Assembly (NCBI RefSeq): GCF_020447265.1
Contig: NZ_JAJADR010000001.1
Location: forward strand, 558,001-622,000
Source: Hymenobacter lucidus
GTDB lineage: Bacteria > Bacteroidota > Bacteroidia > Cytophagales > Hymenobacteraceae
Direction: 5' to 3'
Length of the DNA stretch: 64,000 nucleotides
How positions within the stretch are numbered: the stretch's first letter is position 1; each line of letters begins with the position of its first letter. Below are positions 1-6,764 of this stretch, piece by piece. The notes below the pieces were generated by a model. The model was not told the DNA's origin. It did not search any database and saw only the letters and a list, made by a program, of their open reading frames with translations. Position numbers and translations under genes: made by a program.

Positions 1-157
1 CGGGCAGGCCCAGAGCGGTGGCCGTCTGCACTAGCTGCTCGGCTTCGTCGGTTTGGGGTAGCAGCGGCACTGCTACGCTCGCCACGGCGCCCTGGGCGGC
101 CAGGGCTTGCAGGGCAGGCAGGCCCAGCACACTACTGATAATGATGGCTAGTTGCAT
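1..157 (-). CDS. Formyltransferase-like protein, N-terminus only (cut by window edge)
   Basis: An open frame starts with ATG at 157 and runs off the left edge without a stop. The visible 52 residues have a hydrophobic first beta strand, the phrase LGLPALQALAAQG, and end in ATALGLP. This resembles the N-terminus of methionyl-tRNA formyltransferase-like proteins, in which a strand-loop-helix precedes a KELA..LGLPV-type segment. It lies 93 bp downstream of the third tail-collar gene on the same strand, so it is probably the last visible gene of that operon. The active-site region lies outside the window, so the family call is inference from a short match. Confidence 0.5.
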   Translation of the reverse strand, partial: MQLAIIISSVLGLPALQALAAQGAVASVAVPLLPQTDEAEQLVQTATALGLP

Positions 158-250
158 AAGGTAGGGTCCGTAAGCAACTCGCGCTGATAACCAGGTAAAT
201 AAACTTGGTTACCAGCGCGGTTGCATTCGGGTTCAGATAGGTCAGATCAA

Positions 251-784
251 TTAGCCGCGCGAAGGATAATAGCCCTGGGTGGCAATGGCGTAGTTCATCA
301 CCGCCATCGGCTGGCGGTTCTCGTGCGGCTGGCTGCCGCCCACAGACGACAGCGTGCTTGGCAGGCTGCTGGTAGCCAGAGTAATATTGGGCTTGCCCGC
401 AGCAAACTGGGTGACGGTGCCGGGCGCTGGGTACGACTGGCTTACTTGGGGGTATTCAGCGGCGGCAGCAGTTTTGATGGTACCCGTAAACGTGTGGTCA
501 TGCTTCGGCATCTCACCCATAGCAAGCGTTACGGTTTCCGTACCGCCTCTCTGGCCCGTAGCATAGGCAGACTGCCCCGGTACCTGACCCGAGCCCAGCG
601 CCACGCGGCCGCGCAGATCAGGCAGGGCAAAGGTGGTCTGACCATCGCCGCCGTAGGTGGTGCCCAGCACGGAGAACAGGGCCTGGTTGGCCGAAATAGA
701 AAGCAACTGGCCCTGGCAGAACAGCCAGCCCTTGGGGGCGAAAAGGAAACCCATCATGCGGATTTCACCGATAAATGCGTCCAT
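251..784 (-). CDS. Phage tail collar domain protein (MdpB-like), copy 3
   Basis: 177 residues with the layout of microcystin-dependent-protein-like (MdpB) tail collar proteins: an N-terminal GEIRMMGFLFAPKGW segment, the QALFSVLGTTYGGDGQTTFALPDLRG collar motif split around residues 33-58, a central variable part with H-D-H, and a C-terminal MNYAIATQGYYP ending. In phages this fold forms receptor-binding or short tail fibre tips. In Bacteroidota the free-standing chromosomal copies are of unknown function. It is the third of three tandem paralogs on the minus strand, 48 bp after the second. There is no signal peptide. Confidence 0.9.
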   Translation of the reverse strand: MDAFIGEIRMMGFLFAPKGWLFCQGQLLSISANQALFSVLGTTYGGDGQTTFALPDLRGRVALGSGQVPGQSAYATGQRGGTETVTLAMGEMPKHDHTFTGTIKTAAAAEYPQVSQSYPAPGTVTQFAAGKPNITLATSSLPSTLSSVGGSQPHENRQPMAVMNYAIATQGYYPSRG

Positions 785-832
785 ATAGAGAGGTATTGAA
801 GAAAATGAAAAAGAGAAGACTGCTACCGGGGG

Positions 833-1381
833 CTAAGGCTGCGATGGCCAGATGCCAGCGGTGGCAATGATGTAGTTGATGGCCGTTACTGGCTGGATGT
901 TCGTGTGCGGCTTAGAGCCGCCGGCCGGCGTTACCTGCCCCGTGAGGGCGCCCGCGCCGAGCTCGACGGGCGTGTCGCCCAGCGCGGTGTTATAAGCAGA
1001 CTCGCCCCGGTCGCTGAAGTAGGCACCGTTGGGGTTGGTCTGGCCGGTAGCGGTGTCGCCCGCAATGGCGTTGAAGGTGCCATTGAATGGGTGGGCGTGC
1101 ACCGGGATCTGCGCTAAGGTCAGCGTTACGTTTTCCGTACCCATTACCTGCCCGATGGTGTAGCCAGACAGCCCGGGACCCTGGCCCTGACCAACCGCCA
1201 CACGGCTAGCCATATTGGGCAGGGCAAAGGTGGTCTGACCATCACCGCCGTAGGTGGTGCCCAGCAGCGTGAATAGGGCTTCGTTATCTGAAATTTGGAG
1301 TAGCTGGCCCTGGCAGAACAGCCAATTGACTGGGGCGAAGTTGCCGCCGAAAATGCGAATTTCTCCGAGGTATTGTTCCAT
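833..1381 (-). CDS. Phage tail collar domain protein (MdpB-like), copy 2
   Basis: 182 residues and the same architecture as its two neighbours: MEQYLGEIRIFGGNFAPVNW at the start, a collar motif with LFTLLGTTYGGDGQTTFALP, a variable centre rich in Gly, Asn and Thr, and an INYIIATAGIWPS end. It sits 30 bp downstream of copy 1 and 48 bp upstream of copy 3, so the three are very probably one transcript. The paralogs agree at both ends and differ mostly in the central third, the pattern expected if the tip region is under diversifying selection. Family membership is clear; cellular function is not known. Confidence 0.9.
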   Translation of the reverse strand: MEQYLGEIRIFGGNFAPVNWLFCQGQLLQISDNEALFTLLGTTYGGDGQTTFALPNMASRVAVGQGQGPGLSGYTIGQVMGTENVTLTLAQIPVHAHPFNGTFNAIAGDTATGQTNPNGAYFSDRGESAYNTALGDTPVELGAGALTGQVTPAGGSKPHTNIQPVTAINYIIATAGIWPSQP

Positions 1382-1411
1382 GAGTAGAATGCGAAGAAGG
1401 AAGAGAAAGGA

Positions 1412-1948
1412 CTAAGGACGCTGCGGGAAAATGCCCTGCGTGGCGATGATATAGTTAATGGTCAGGTAAGGCTGCATGTTGTTGTGGGGCTGTGAGCCGC
1501 CCAGCGTGGCACCCGAGCCCTGTACCGAGCCCGCCGCCATAGCCGTATCGGCACCCGCCGTTTCCCCGTACTGGGCCTTGCTGGCGTCGCTGAGGAAAGC
1601 CTGACTAGGCGAGCTGACATTCGGATCGGTAGGATTCACCTTCACGTTGCCCAGCATGTGCGTGTGCAGCGGCATCTGGGCAATATCCAGCGCCACGGTG
1701 GTCTGCCCGACCTTGGTGCCCACGGGGTAAGAACTCAGGCCCGCGCCGGTGCCGGCATTTACTATGGCGCGGCCACGCAGATCCGGCAGGGCAAAGGTGT
1801 TCTGACCATCGCCGCCGAACTGCGTGCCAAGCACGGAGAAAAGGGCGGTGTTCGTGCGGATTTGCAGCAGCGAGCCGTCGCAGATTGCCCAGTTCCTCGG
1901 AGCGAAGTTGAATCCGACAGCGCGGATTTCTCCCAGAATAGGTTCCAT
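1412..1948 (-). CDS. Phage tail collar domain protein (MdpB-like), copy 1
   Basis: 178 residues and the promoter-proximal member of the three-gene set. The start MEPILGEIRAVGFNFAPRNW aligns directly with the other two copies, which supports ATG at 1948 rather than the overlapping frames. The collar motif LFSVLGTQFGGDGQNTFALP and the end INYIIATQGIFPQRP are both intact. Such sets of three MdpB-like genes occur in Bacteroidota outside prophages; no other phage structural, lysis or integration gene is visible here. The role may be an extracellular or contractile-apparatus tip, but this is inference. Confidence 0.9.
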   Translation of the reverse strand: MEPILGEIRAVGFNFAPRNWAICDGSLLQIRTNTALFSVLGTQFGGDGQNTFALPDLRGRAIVNAGTGAGLSSYPVGTKVGQTTVALDIAQMPLHTHMLGNVKVNPTDPNVSSPSQAFLSDASKAQYGETAGADTAMAAGSVQGSGATLGGSQPHNNMQPYLTINYIIATQGIFPQRP

Positions 1949-2456
1949 AATTGAGGTTGTTGAAAAAGAGGGAAGTGGATAGAAAAAGCCTTACAGGCAG
2001 GAAATACAAAGCTAGCTGGCTGCCTAGTGGCACTCAGAGCGGCATTCGCTACAAATAGATACAGTAGTGGCAATAGGGGCAGCAGGGGCGGAGTGTCACG
2101 AAATGGCTAACCCTACGAGCCCAGCAGTGCTGCCTAGAACTCCTGAATCAGCCACTCAACGACGTCCTCGATTAGCAGCTTACGGCTGTCTTCACGAAGA
2201 AAGGGCAGCCCAATAATTGCTAACGAGGCCCTAAATGTGCTAAAATAGAATGATTAAAAACAATTCTGTTTAGCTATTATTTCTGCTTTAAGCGCATAGC
2301 AACCTTGAATATATTCTATATGTAGCCAGAAAAAGCCCGTCAGCTAAGCAGAACAGTAGATAATTATAAGGTGCCAGACCCAGTTGCGGCCCGCAGAAAA
2401 GAGCGAGCCTCTTACGTAGCGGCGGCCTACGTCGGGCAGCCAGACTTCGAAAAAAA
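1949..2456. other. 508-bp intergenic region, mostly featureless
   Basis: Between the first tail collar gene and the end of the sigma factor gene. It turns AT-rich around 2220-2300, which may hold the promoter of the collar operon, but no convincing -33/-7 pair was found. The only coding-like stretch is the short minus-strand fragment at 2134-2253, listed separately. There is no anti-sigma factor gene here. Confidence 0.6.
2134..2253 (-). pseudogene. Possible C-terminal gene remnant, 39 codons
   Basis: On the minus strand a frame opens just after a TAA at 2254-2256 and ends with TAG at 2134-2136. Its last residues, IIGLPFLREDSRKLLIEDVVEWLIQEF in two overlapping helical blocks, look like a genuine amphipathic helical protein C-terminus rather than random sequence. 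It has no ATG of its own, so if real it is the decayed tail of a lost gene. The family is not recognised. Confidence 0.25.
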
Positions 2457-2990
2457 CTAGCGGGCGGCCTTGGCCAAGGCGTGCATAGCGGCCCGGGCGC
2501 GGGTTTTAACGGTGCCCAGCGGCAGCTGCAACTCATCGGCTACCTCAGCCTGAGTAAAACCGCCAAAATAGAGCAGGTCAATAATCTTACGGTCGTTGGG
2601 CTTCAGGGCCATTACCAGGTCGCGCAAGCCCACGTGCTCGGGCTGAAAGCCGGAAGCAGCCAGCTGGTAGCAGGCCGCGCTATTTTCCAAGGGCTGGGTT
2701 TTCTGGCCTTCGTGGTAGTGCCGGGTACGGATGTGGTCAATGGCCGCGTTGCGGCAGACGTTCAAAACCCACGTGAAAAGGCGGCCGCGCTTGGCATCAT
2801 AGGAGGCAAAGGAATACCAGATCTTCACCATGCTTTCCTGAAGCGCATCTTCCGCCTGGTCTTCATTGCGTACAATGCGCAGAATGACGTTATACAGGAT
2901 ACGGCCGTATTTGTCGTAAAACAGGGTCATGGCCGCCTCATCCCGGGCGTAGAGCCGCTGCACCAATACATCTTCACTAATGGGTAGCAT
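2457..2990 (-). CDS. ECF-type RNA polymerase sigma factor
   Basis: 177 residues with the two-domain layout of sigma-70 family ECF factors. Sigma region 2 spans roughly residues 20-90 (YDKYGRILYNVILRIV, then AEDALQESMVKIW and NAAIDHIR). Sigma region 4 spans roughly 128-177 (NDRKIIDLLYFGGFTQAEVA with the helix-turn-helix followed by LPLGTVKTRARAAM). It directs RNA polymerase to a dedicated promoter set. Unusually, no anti-sigma or zinc-finger partner follows it: the next 508 bp downstream hold no intact gene. Its control is therefore not evident from context. Confidence 0.93.
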   Translation of the reverse strand: MLPISEDVLVQRLYARDEAAMTLFYDKYGRILYNVILRIVRNEDQAEDALQESMVKIWYSFASYDAKRGRLFTWVLNVCRNAAIDHIRTRHYHEGQKTQPLENSAACYQLAASGFQPEHVGLRDLVMALKPNDRKIIDLLYFGGFTQAEVADELQLPLGTVKTRARAAMHALAKAAR

Positions 2991-3420
2991 TAAAGCAATA
3001 CAACTAGGTTTATGTAGGGAATGCCCGGCAGTGTGATGTCGGTGGCGGGAAAGAGCCTTTTGACGGTTGGTGAGCTACGCTCGGTATGGCCGGTAGCAAC
3101 TCTACAGGCAGTGGTATCTCAGTATACTGTATTCGTACTAGTTAGTTGTTGAGCTGTTCGACCAGTCGTTGTACGTCTTTTTTTGCGCGGTTAACCAGCT
3201 AATCGGCTCTTTAAAAAAGGCCAGCGCTTCTCTTATTGGGTAGAAATCAGTGCACAAGTGAGGTGCCTCAGAAAGCAGGGAGTTAAACCAGAAAGCCCAT
3301 ATCCTGCTGAGCGGATACGAGCTTTGGGGTAACAGATAAAAAGAATAACTGGCAGATTCATTGTGCGCTACAACAGCGCCTCCGCCAAAGTGCGTAGAGC
3401 CCTGGCCCTATGTCAGGGCT
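2991..3420. other. 430-bp intergenic region with possible decayed coding sequence
   Basis: Upstream of the sigma factor. On the minus strand between about 3260 and 3142, two adjacent frames read IREALAFFKEPISWL and then VNRAKKDVQRLVEQLNN before a TAA at 3142-3144. Joined by one frameshift they would make a plausible helical C-terminus, so this may be a frameshifted remnant. The signal is weak and no start or family is visible. The sigma factor promoter should also lie here but was not identified. Confidence 0.3.
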
Positions 3421-3650
3421 TTACTGCAGAACGACGCGTTTGACGAGCGTGGTGCTGCCTCTCTGCAGGCGGAGTATGTAAACGCCGGTGGCCAGTCCCG
3501 CAGTTTGCACTTCAAAGCGGTTACTACTGGCTGGCAGAGCTGCTTGCTGGCGAAGCACGGCCTGTCCCAGGGCGTTGAAGAGCGTAGCCTGTACGTCGCT
3601 TACATACAGCCACCTTCCTTCCCGGGCAGCACCGATACTCTGGCAATTGG
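3421..3650 (-). pseudogene. Orphan T9SS type A sorting domain (truncated gene tail)
   Basis: The minus-strand frame ending at 3421 reads ATLFNALGQAVLRQQ, then LATGVYILRLQRG and VKRVVLQ at the stop. This is the typical last 55 residues of a Bacteroidota protein exported by the type IX secretion system, with the GVY(I/L)LR strand and basic final strand. The frame stays open to 3789, but the upstream part crosses the tRNA-Arg terminator and the tRNA itself and does not look like protein. No signal peptide or passenger domain is present. It is best read as the 3' remnant of a lost secreted-protein gene. The left limit is the stop; the right limit is approximate. Confidence 0.5.
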
Positions 3651-3723
3651 TCGGCAGCAGGAGCTGTAGATAAAAGTGGGCGAAAAGGGCTGGCGAAGAG
3701 CCGCAGCCGGACCTGCAACAAAG

Positions 3724-3755
3724 AAAAATCCCACTTCCGGAGCAGAAGTGGGATT
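3724..3755 (-). terminator. Rho-independent terminator of tRNA-Arg
   Basis: An 11-bp perfect stem (AATCCCACTTC at 3727-3737 with GAAGTGGGATT at 3745-3755), 7-nt loop, followed on the minus strand by a U tract (AAAAA on the plus strand at 3724-3728). It begins 2 bp after the tRNA CCA end. Confidence 0.85.
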
Positions 3756-3756
3756 G

Positions 3757-3831
3757 TGGTAGCCGCGACGGGAATCGAACCCATATCAAGCGTTTAGGAA
3801 ACGCCTATTCTATCCGTTGAACTACGCAGCC
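3757..3831 (-). tRNA. tRNA-Arg (anticodon CCU)
   Basis: The minus strand folds into a complete cloverleaf. The acceptor is GGCTGCG/CGCGGCT (with G-U pairs), the D-arm stem GTTC/GAAT, and the anticodon stem GGCGT/ACGCT around the loop TTCCTAA, giving anticodon CCU. The variable loop is 4 nt and the T-arm has the TTCGATT loop. The discriminator base is A and the CCA end is encoded (3757-3759). It reads AGG codons. A terminator follows at once, so it is a single-gene unit. Confidence 0.95.
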
Positions 3832-3947
3832 AGGTAACGTAGCTTTACGACAAAGGTAACGGGAAAGCAATGCACTGCCCAAACCTGCTTCGCGACGGCC
3901 TGCGTATAGGCTGCTAACCTCACTACTGCGTTATTCCTGGTTTTTGT

Positions 3948-5150
3948 ATGGGCTTACTGGATGAAATGCGGGCCGCCCGGCGGGCCGCCGGCCGCCGGCC
4001 CGCCGCCGCTGCGGTTACGGCCGCCGATGATGGCATGGTACCCGCCCTGCTGTTCATTCCCGACATCAGCGGCTTCACACGATTCATTCAGGAGTCGGGC
4101 AGCGCACTGGCCCCGCAACTCATTGCCGACCTGCTGGAAATCCTGATTGAGGCCAACACGCTGAATATGGAAGTCAGTGAAATTCAGGGCGACGCCATTC
4201 TGTTTTACCGGCTCGGGCCGCCGCCCACGGTGCAGGAAGTCGTGACGCAGTGCCGGCGCATCTTCCTCGACTTTCAGAACTACGTTCGACTGGTGGAGCG
4301 CGACCTGGACTCGGAGCTGAGTGCTGCCCTGCGCGCCCACGATTTGACCATCAAGATCATCGTGCATTTCGGGCAGGTGAGCGTGGCCCAAATCCGGCAG
4401 TTTACTAAGCTCATGGGGCGCGACGTCATCGTGGTGCATCGGCTGCTGAAAAACAACGTGACCGGCAACGAGTACATCCTGCTTTCCGACGGCTACCTGC
4501 ACACCCAGCCGGCCGCCGAGGTGGCCCGCAGCTTCACCTGGACGCGCCTGCTGCGCGGCACCTGCCTCTACGACTACCTGGGCGAAATCTGCTACCGCTA
4601 CGCCTACCTCTCGCCCCTGCGCGAGCTGCTACAGGATACAGCCCCGGGCGAAAACGGGGCTCCGCGCCGCGTGGAAGGCAATGCCCTGAAGGTGATGCGC
4701 ACCGTGCGCGTGCCGGCTACCTACGCCCTGCGCGTGCTGAGCAACTTCCGGCTGCGGGCCCACTGGATGCCCGGCGTGAGCGAAGTAGCCTACGACCTGA
4801 CCAAGGCCGGCCGGCTGGGCACCAGCTACAAGGTGAAGCTCAACCGCGGGCAGATTGACTTCCAGACCGTGCAACGCTTCGAGGATACCGACCGGATTGA
4901 GTACGTCGAGAAAATTTCGCTGTTCCGGCTGTTTCCCAACTCGTTTCTCTTCTGCTTTATCGAAGCCGTGGATGCGGACTCCTGCCTGGTGACGTTGGAA
5001 TTCCGCTATGGCTACATTGCCAGCCCCCGCCCCCTGATTCGCTTTGGCCAGCGCCAGCGCATGCGCCGGTTTATGGGCGAGTCGCTGGCCCGGCTGGTGC
5101 GGCTCTGTGAGCGGATGAAGCGCCGGCAACAGGAGAGTGGCAAGGGGTGA
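3948..5150 (+). CDS. DUF2652 class III cyclase-like protein with C-terminal SRPBCC domain
   Basis: 400 residues. Residues about 31-200 form a class III nucleotidyl cyclase-like domain of the DUF2652 type. IPDISGFTRF carries the first metal-binding Asp (D39) and IQGDAILFY the second (D82). The later region GRDVIVVHRLLKNN aligns with the usual G-D-x-V-N-x-A-x-R-L: the Arg is kept, but the transition-state Asn position is Ile. Residues about 245-395 look like a SRPBCC/polyketide-cyclase-type lipid-binding domain. The Arg/Ala-rich first 29 residues could be dispensable, with Met30 as an alternative start. It is convergent with an HD-PycTM protein across a shared terminator. Whether it makes a cyclic nucleotide is not shown. 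Confidence 0.75.
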   Translation: MGLLDEMRAARRAAGRRPAAAAVTAADDGMVPALLFIPDISGFTRFIQESGSALAPQLIADLLEILIEANTLNMEVSEIQGDAILFYRLGPPPTVQEVVTQCRRIFLDFQNYVRLVERDLDSELSAALRAHDLTIKIIVHFGQVSVAQIRQFTKLMGRDVIVVHRLLKNNVTGNEYILLSDGYLHTQPAAEVARSFTWTRLLRGTCLYDYLGEICYRYAYLSPLRELLQDTAPGENGAPRRVEGNALKVMRTVRVPATYALRVLSNFRLRAHWMPGVSEVAYDLTKAGRLGTSYKVKLNRGQIDFQTVQRFEDTDRIEYVEKISLFRLFPNSFLFCFIEAVDADSCLVTLEFRYGYIASPRPLIRFGQRQRMRRFMGESLARLVRLCERMKRRQQESGKG

Positions 5151-5221
5151 GGCTATTGGAAAAAGAACTTCATTCCGAGCTTATTGAAGAATGACGGTCT
5201 TACGGCAATGTTCTGCTAAAA

Positions 5222-5262
5222 ATCAAAAAGGCCCGCTGGTAGCACCGGCGGGCCTTTTTGAT
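5222..5262. terminator. Bidirectional terminator between convergent genes
   Basis: A 15-bp perfect inverted repeat (ATCAAAAAGGCCCGC at 5222-5236, matching arm at 5248-5262) with A tract on one side and T tract on the other. It can end both the cyclase-like gene and the HD-PycTM gene. Confidence 0.85.
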
Positions 5263-5278
5263 AGATAGAAACCTAATA

Positions 5279-6505
5279 CTACGACTTGTAGAGCAGCACG
5301 ATACCAAACGACAGCACCGTGAGAATGAGGCCCACCATGAATATGGTGTAGCTGATGCGCAGCAGCCGGTACTTGCGGGCCAGCACCTCGCCCAGGTAGT
5401 AAATGTCCGTCACCATGTTGGTGTAAAGGTTGTCCTTGTTGCGCATCAGGCCCGTCATGCCGCTCTGGAAATCGTCGAGGCTGAGCTTGGTGAAGTTGCC
5501 GAAGAAAAGCAGGTTTACGCGGCGGTTGGTGGCTACCTGCGGGCTTTTCTTGAGCCACTTGAAGCTCGTCACGTCGGGCTGGGCCGAGAGAATGGCCGAT
5601 ACCACCGAGCCCAGGGCCGTAGCCAGCAGAATGCCCATGGGCACCGTCAGGATGGGGTTGCGGGTGAAAGCCGGCCCGATGGCCGTGGTTTTGGCCCCGA
5701 GGTAGGTAATGATGACCGACATAATCACCGCGTTGAGGCTAATCATCATACTGGCCTTTTTATCGGCCATGTCGGAGAGCTTGATGTGGTTGCTGTAAGT
5801 GGTCCGGAACATCGTTTCGACGCCCCGCTTGCCCTCGGCAAAATTGCCCTGCTCTTCCTGCTCGCGCTTTTTCTTCTTCTTCTCGGTTTTCTTGAGCAGC
5901 TTGCGTTGGTCCTTGATGTTTTCCTTGAACTGCTCTTTGTAGCGGTCCTTGGCCGCATCGGTCAGAAACTTGGACGAGAGCAGAAAGTCGAGCTGGGTTT
6001 CGGCCCACTCCACGCTGTCGTAGCTTTTGCCCAGCACCGTTTCCCACTCGGCCCGCAGCAGTTCGCCGTTGGCAAAAAACTCTTCCCGGCCCATGCTGCT
6101 CATATCGGCATCTACCAGCAGCTGCTGCAGCTCGGTCTTGGCCGATTCGTCGCGGTGCGTGGCCCGGATGGTGTCCTTAATAACGCTGATCCGGTCGGCG
6201 GGGTAGCCCTGGCTTTGCAGCCACTGCCCGGCCAGTTCCATGCTGCGGTACTCATGGCCGTCGTAGACCTCGGTATAGCCCGCGTCGTGAAACCAGGCGG
6301 CCAGCACCAGCGCCTCCAGGTCTTCGGCGCTCAGCTCGCTGGCTTCGCCCAGGGCCTTGGCTTCCTTCACGGTGGCCGCCGTGTGCTTAAGGGAGTGGTA
6401 AACGAGGGATTTGGGCAATTTTTCCTCGAAGAAAGCCGTAATGTAAGCCTTGGCTTTCTTTAGTATTTCGGCTTTAGCCGGTTTAAGAGTCTCAGTGGTT
6501 TCCAT
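5279..6505 (-). CDS. HD-domain protein with Pycsar-type membrane effector domain (PycTM/DUF5706-like)
   Basis: 408 residues. The N-terminal HD phosphohydrolase domain (about 20-140) keeps candidate ligands H41, H73-D74, H117 and D132/D134. A charged coiled-coil linker rich in Lys and Glu covers about 185-220. The C-terminal part matches the Pycsar effector membrane domain: ADKKASMMISLNAVIMS leading into a first membrane helix (about 252-270), a second (285-307) and a third (383-405). In Pycsar antiphage systems such membrane domains respond to a cyclic pyrimidine nucleotide, while HD domains often hydrolyse nucleotides. Here a cyclase-like gene lies next to it but on the opposite strand. HD-PycTM fusions are also common in Bacteroidota as stand-alone genes, so a defence role is inference. 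Confidence 0.8.
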   Translation of the reverse strand: METTETLKPAKAEILKKAKAYITAFFEEKLPKSLVYHSLKHTAATVKEAKALGEASELSAEDLEALVLAAWFHDAGYTEVYDGHEYRSMELAGQWLQSQGYPADRISVIKDTIRATHRDESAKTELQQLLVDADMSSMGREEFFANGELLRAEWETVLGKSYDSVEWAETQLDFLLSSKFLTDAAKDRYKEQFKENIKDQRKLLKKTEKKKKKREQEEQGNFAEGKRGVETMFRTTYSNHIKLSDMADKKASMMISLNAVIMSVIITYLGAKTTAIGPAFTRNPILTVPMGILLATALGSVVSAILSAQPDVTSFKWLKKSPQVATNRRVNLLFFGNFTKLSLDDFQSGMTGLMRNKDNLYTNMVTDIYYLGEVLARKYRLLRISYTIFMVGLILTVLSFGIVLLYKS

Positions 6506-6764
6506 GCGGGGGAAGTAGAATAGAGCCGGTCAGCGGTAGGCGGCCAGCTCCCAACTGGCTTAGAACGCGAATTGCAGAGCGAAGTTTTTGCCGGCCGCCA
6601 GCCCAACCGTGGCGCTATAGATTGCGTAGGGCAGCCCACAGCCGGTCAACACCCGGTGCGCGGGGCCGTATGCAGTAGTTTACGGCTTTTTTCGGGTAGT
6701 ATCGCCCTTGCCCGTCGCCTCTTTCCACATCTGCCGCGCCGCTTTTACGTTCATTTGCTTCTAT

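Noticed and set aside
1..1948. Prophage
   Set aside because: Only tail-collar-type genes are seen; no capsid, portal, lysis, integrase or repeat ends in the window.
3421..3789. 122-codon minus-strand gene covering the T9SS tail
   Set aside because: The N-terminal half overlaps the tRNA-Arg gene and its terminator, so only the C-terminal sorting domain is taken as real and is listed as a remnant.
5163..5205. REP-like copy with CATTCCGAGCTT and GAAGAATGAC
   Set aside because: Similarity to the repeats at 35146-35368 is limited to a few short words; not enough to call it a copy.
5258..6463. 401-codon plus-strand frame over the HD-PycTM gene
   Set aside because: Shadow frame: it crosses the terminator at 5222-5262 and has no recognisable domain, while the minus strand has a full HD and membrane domain.
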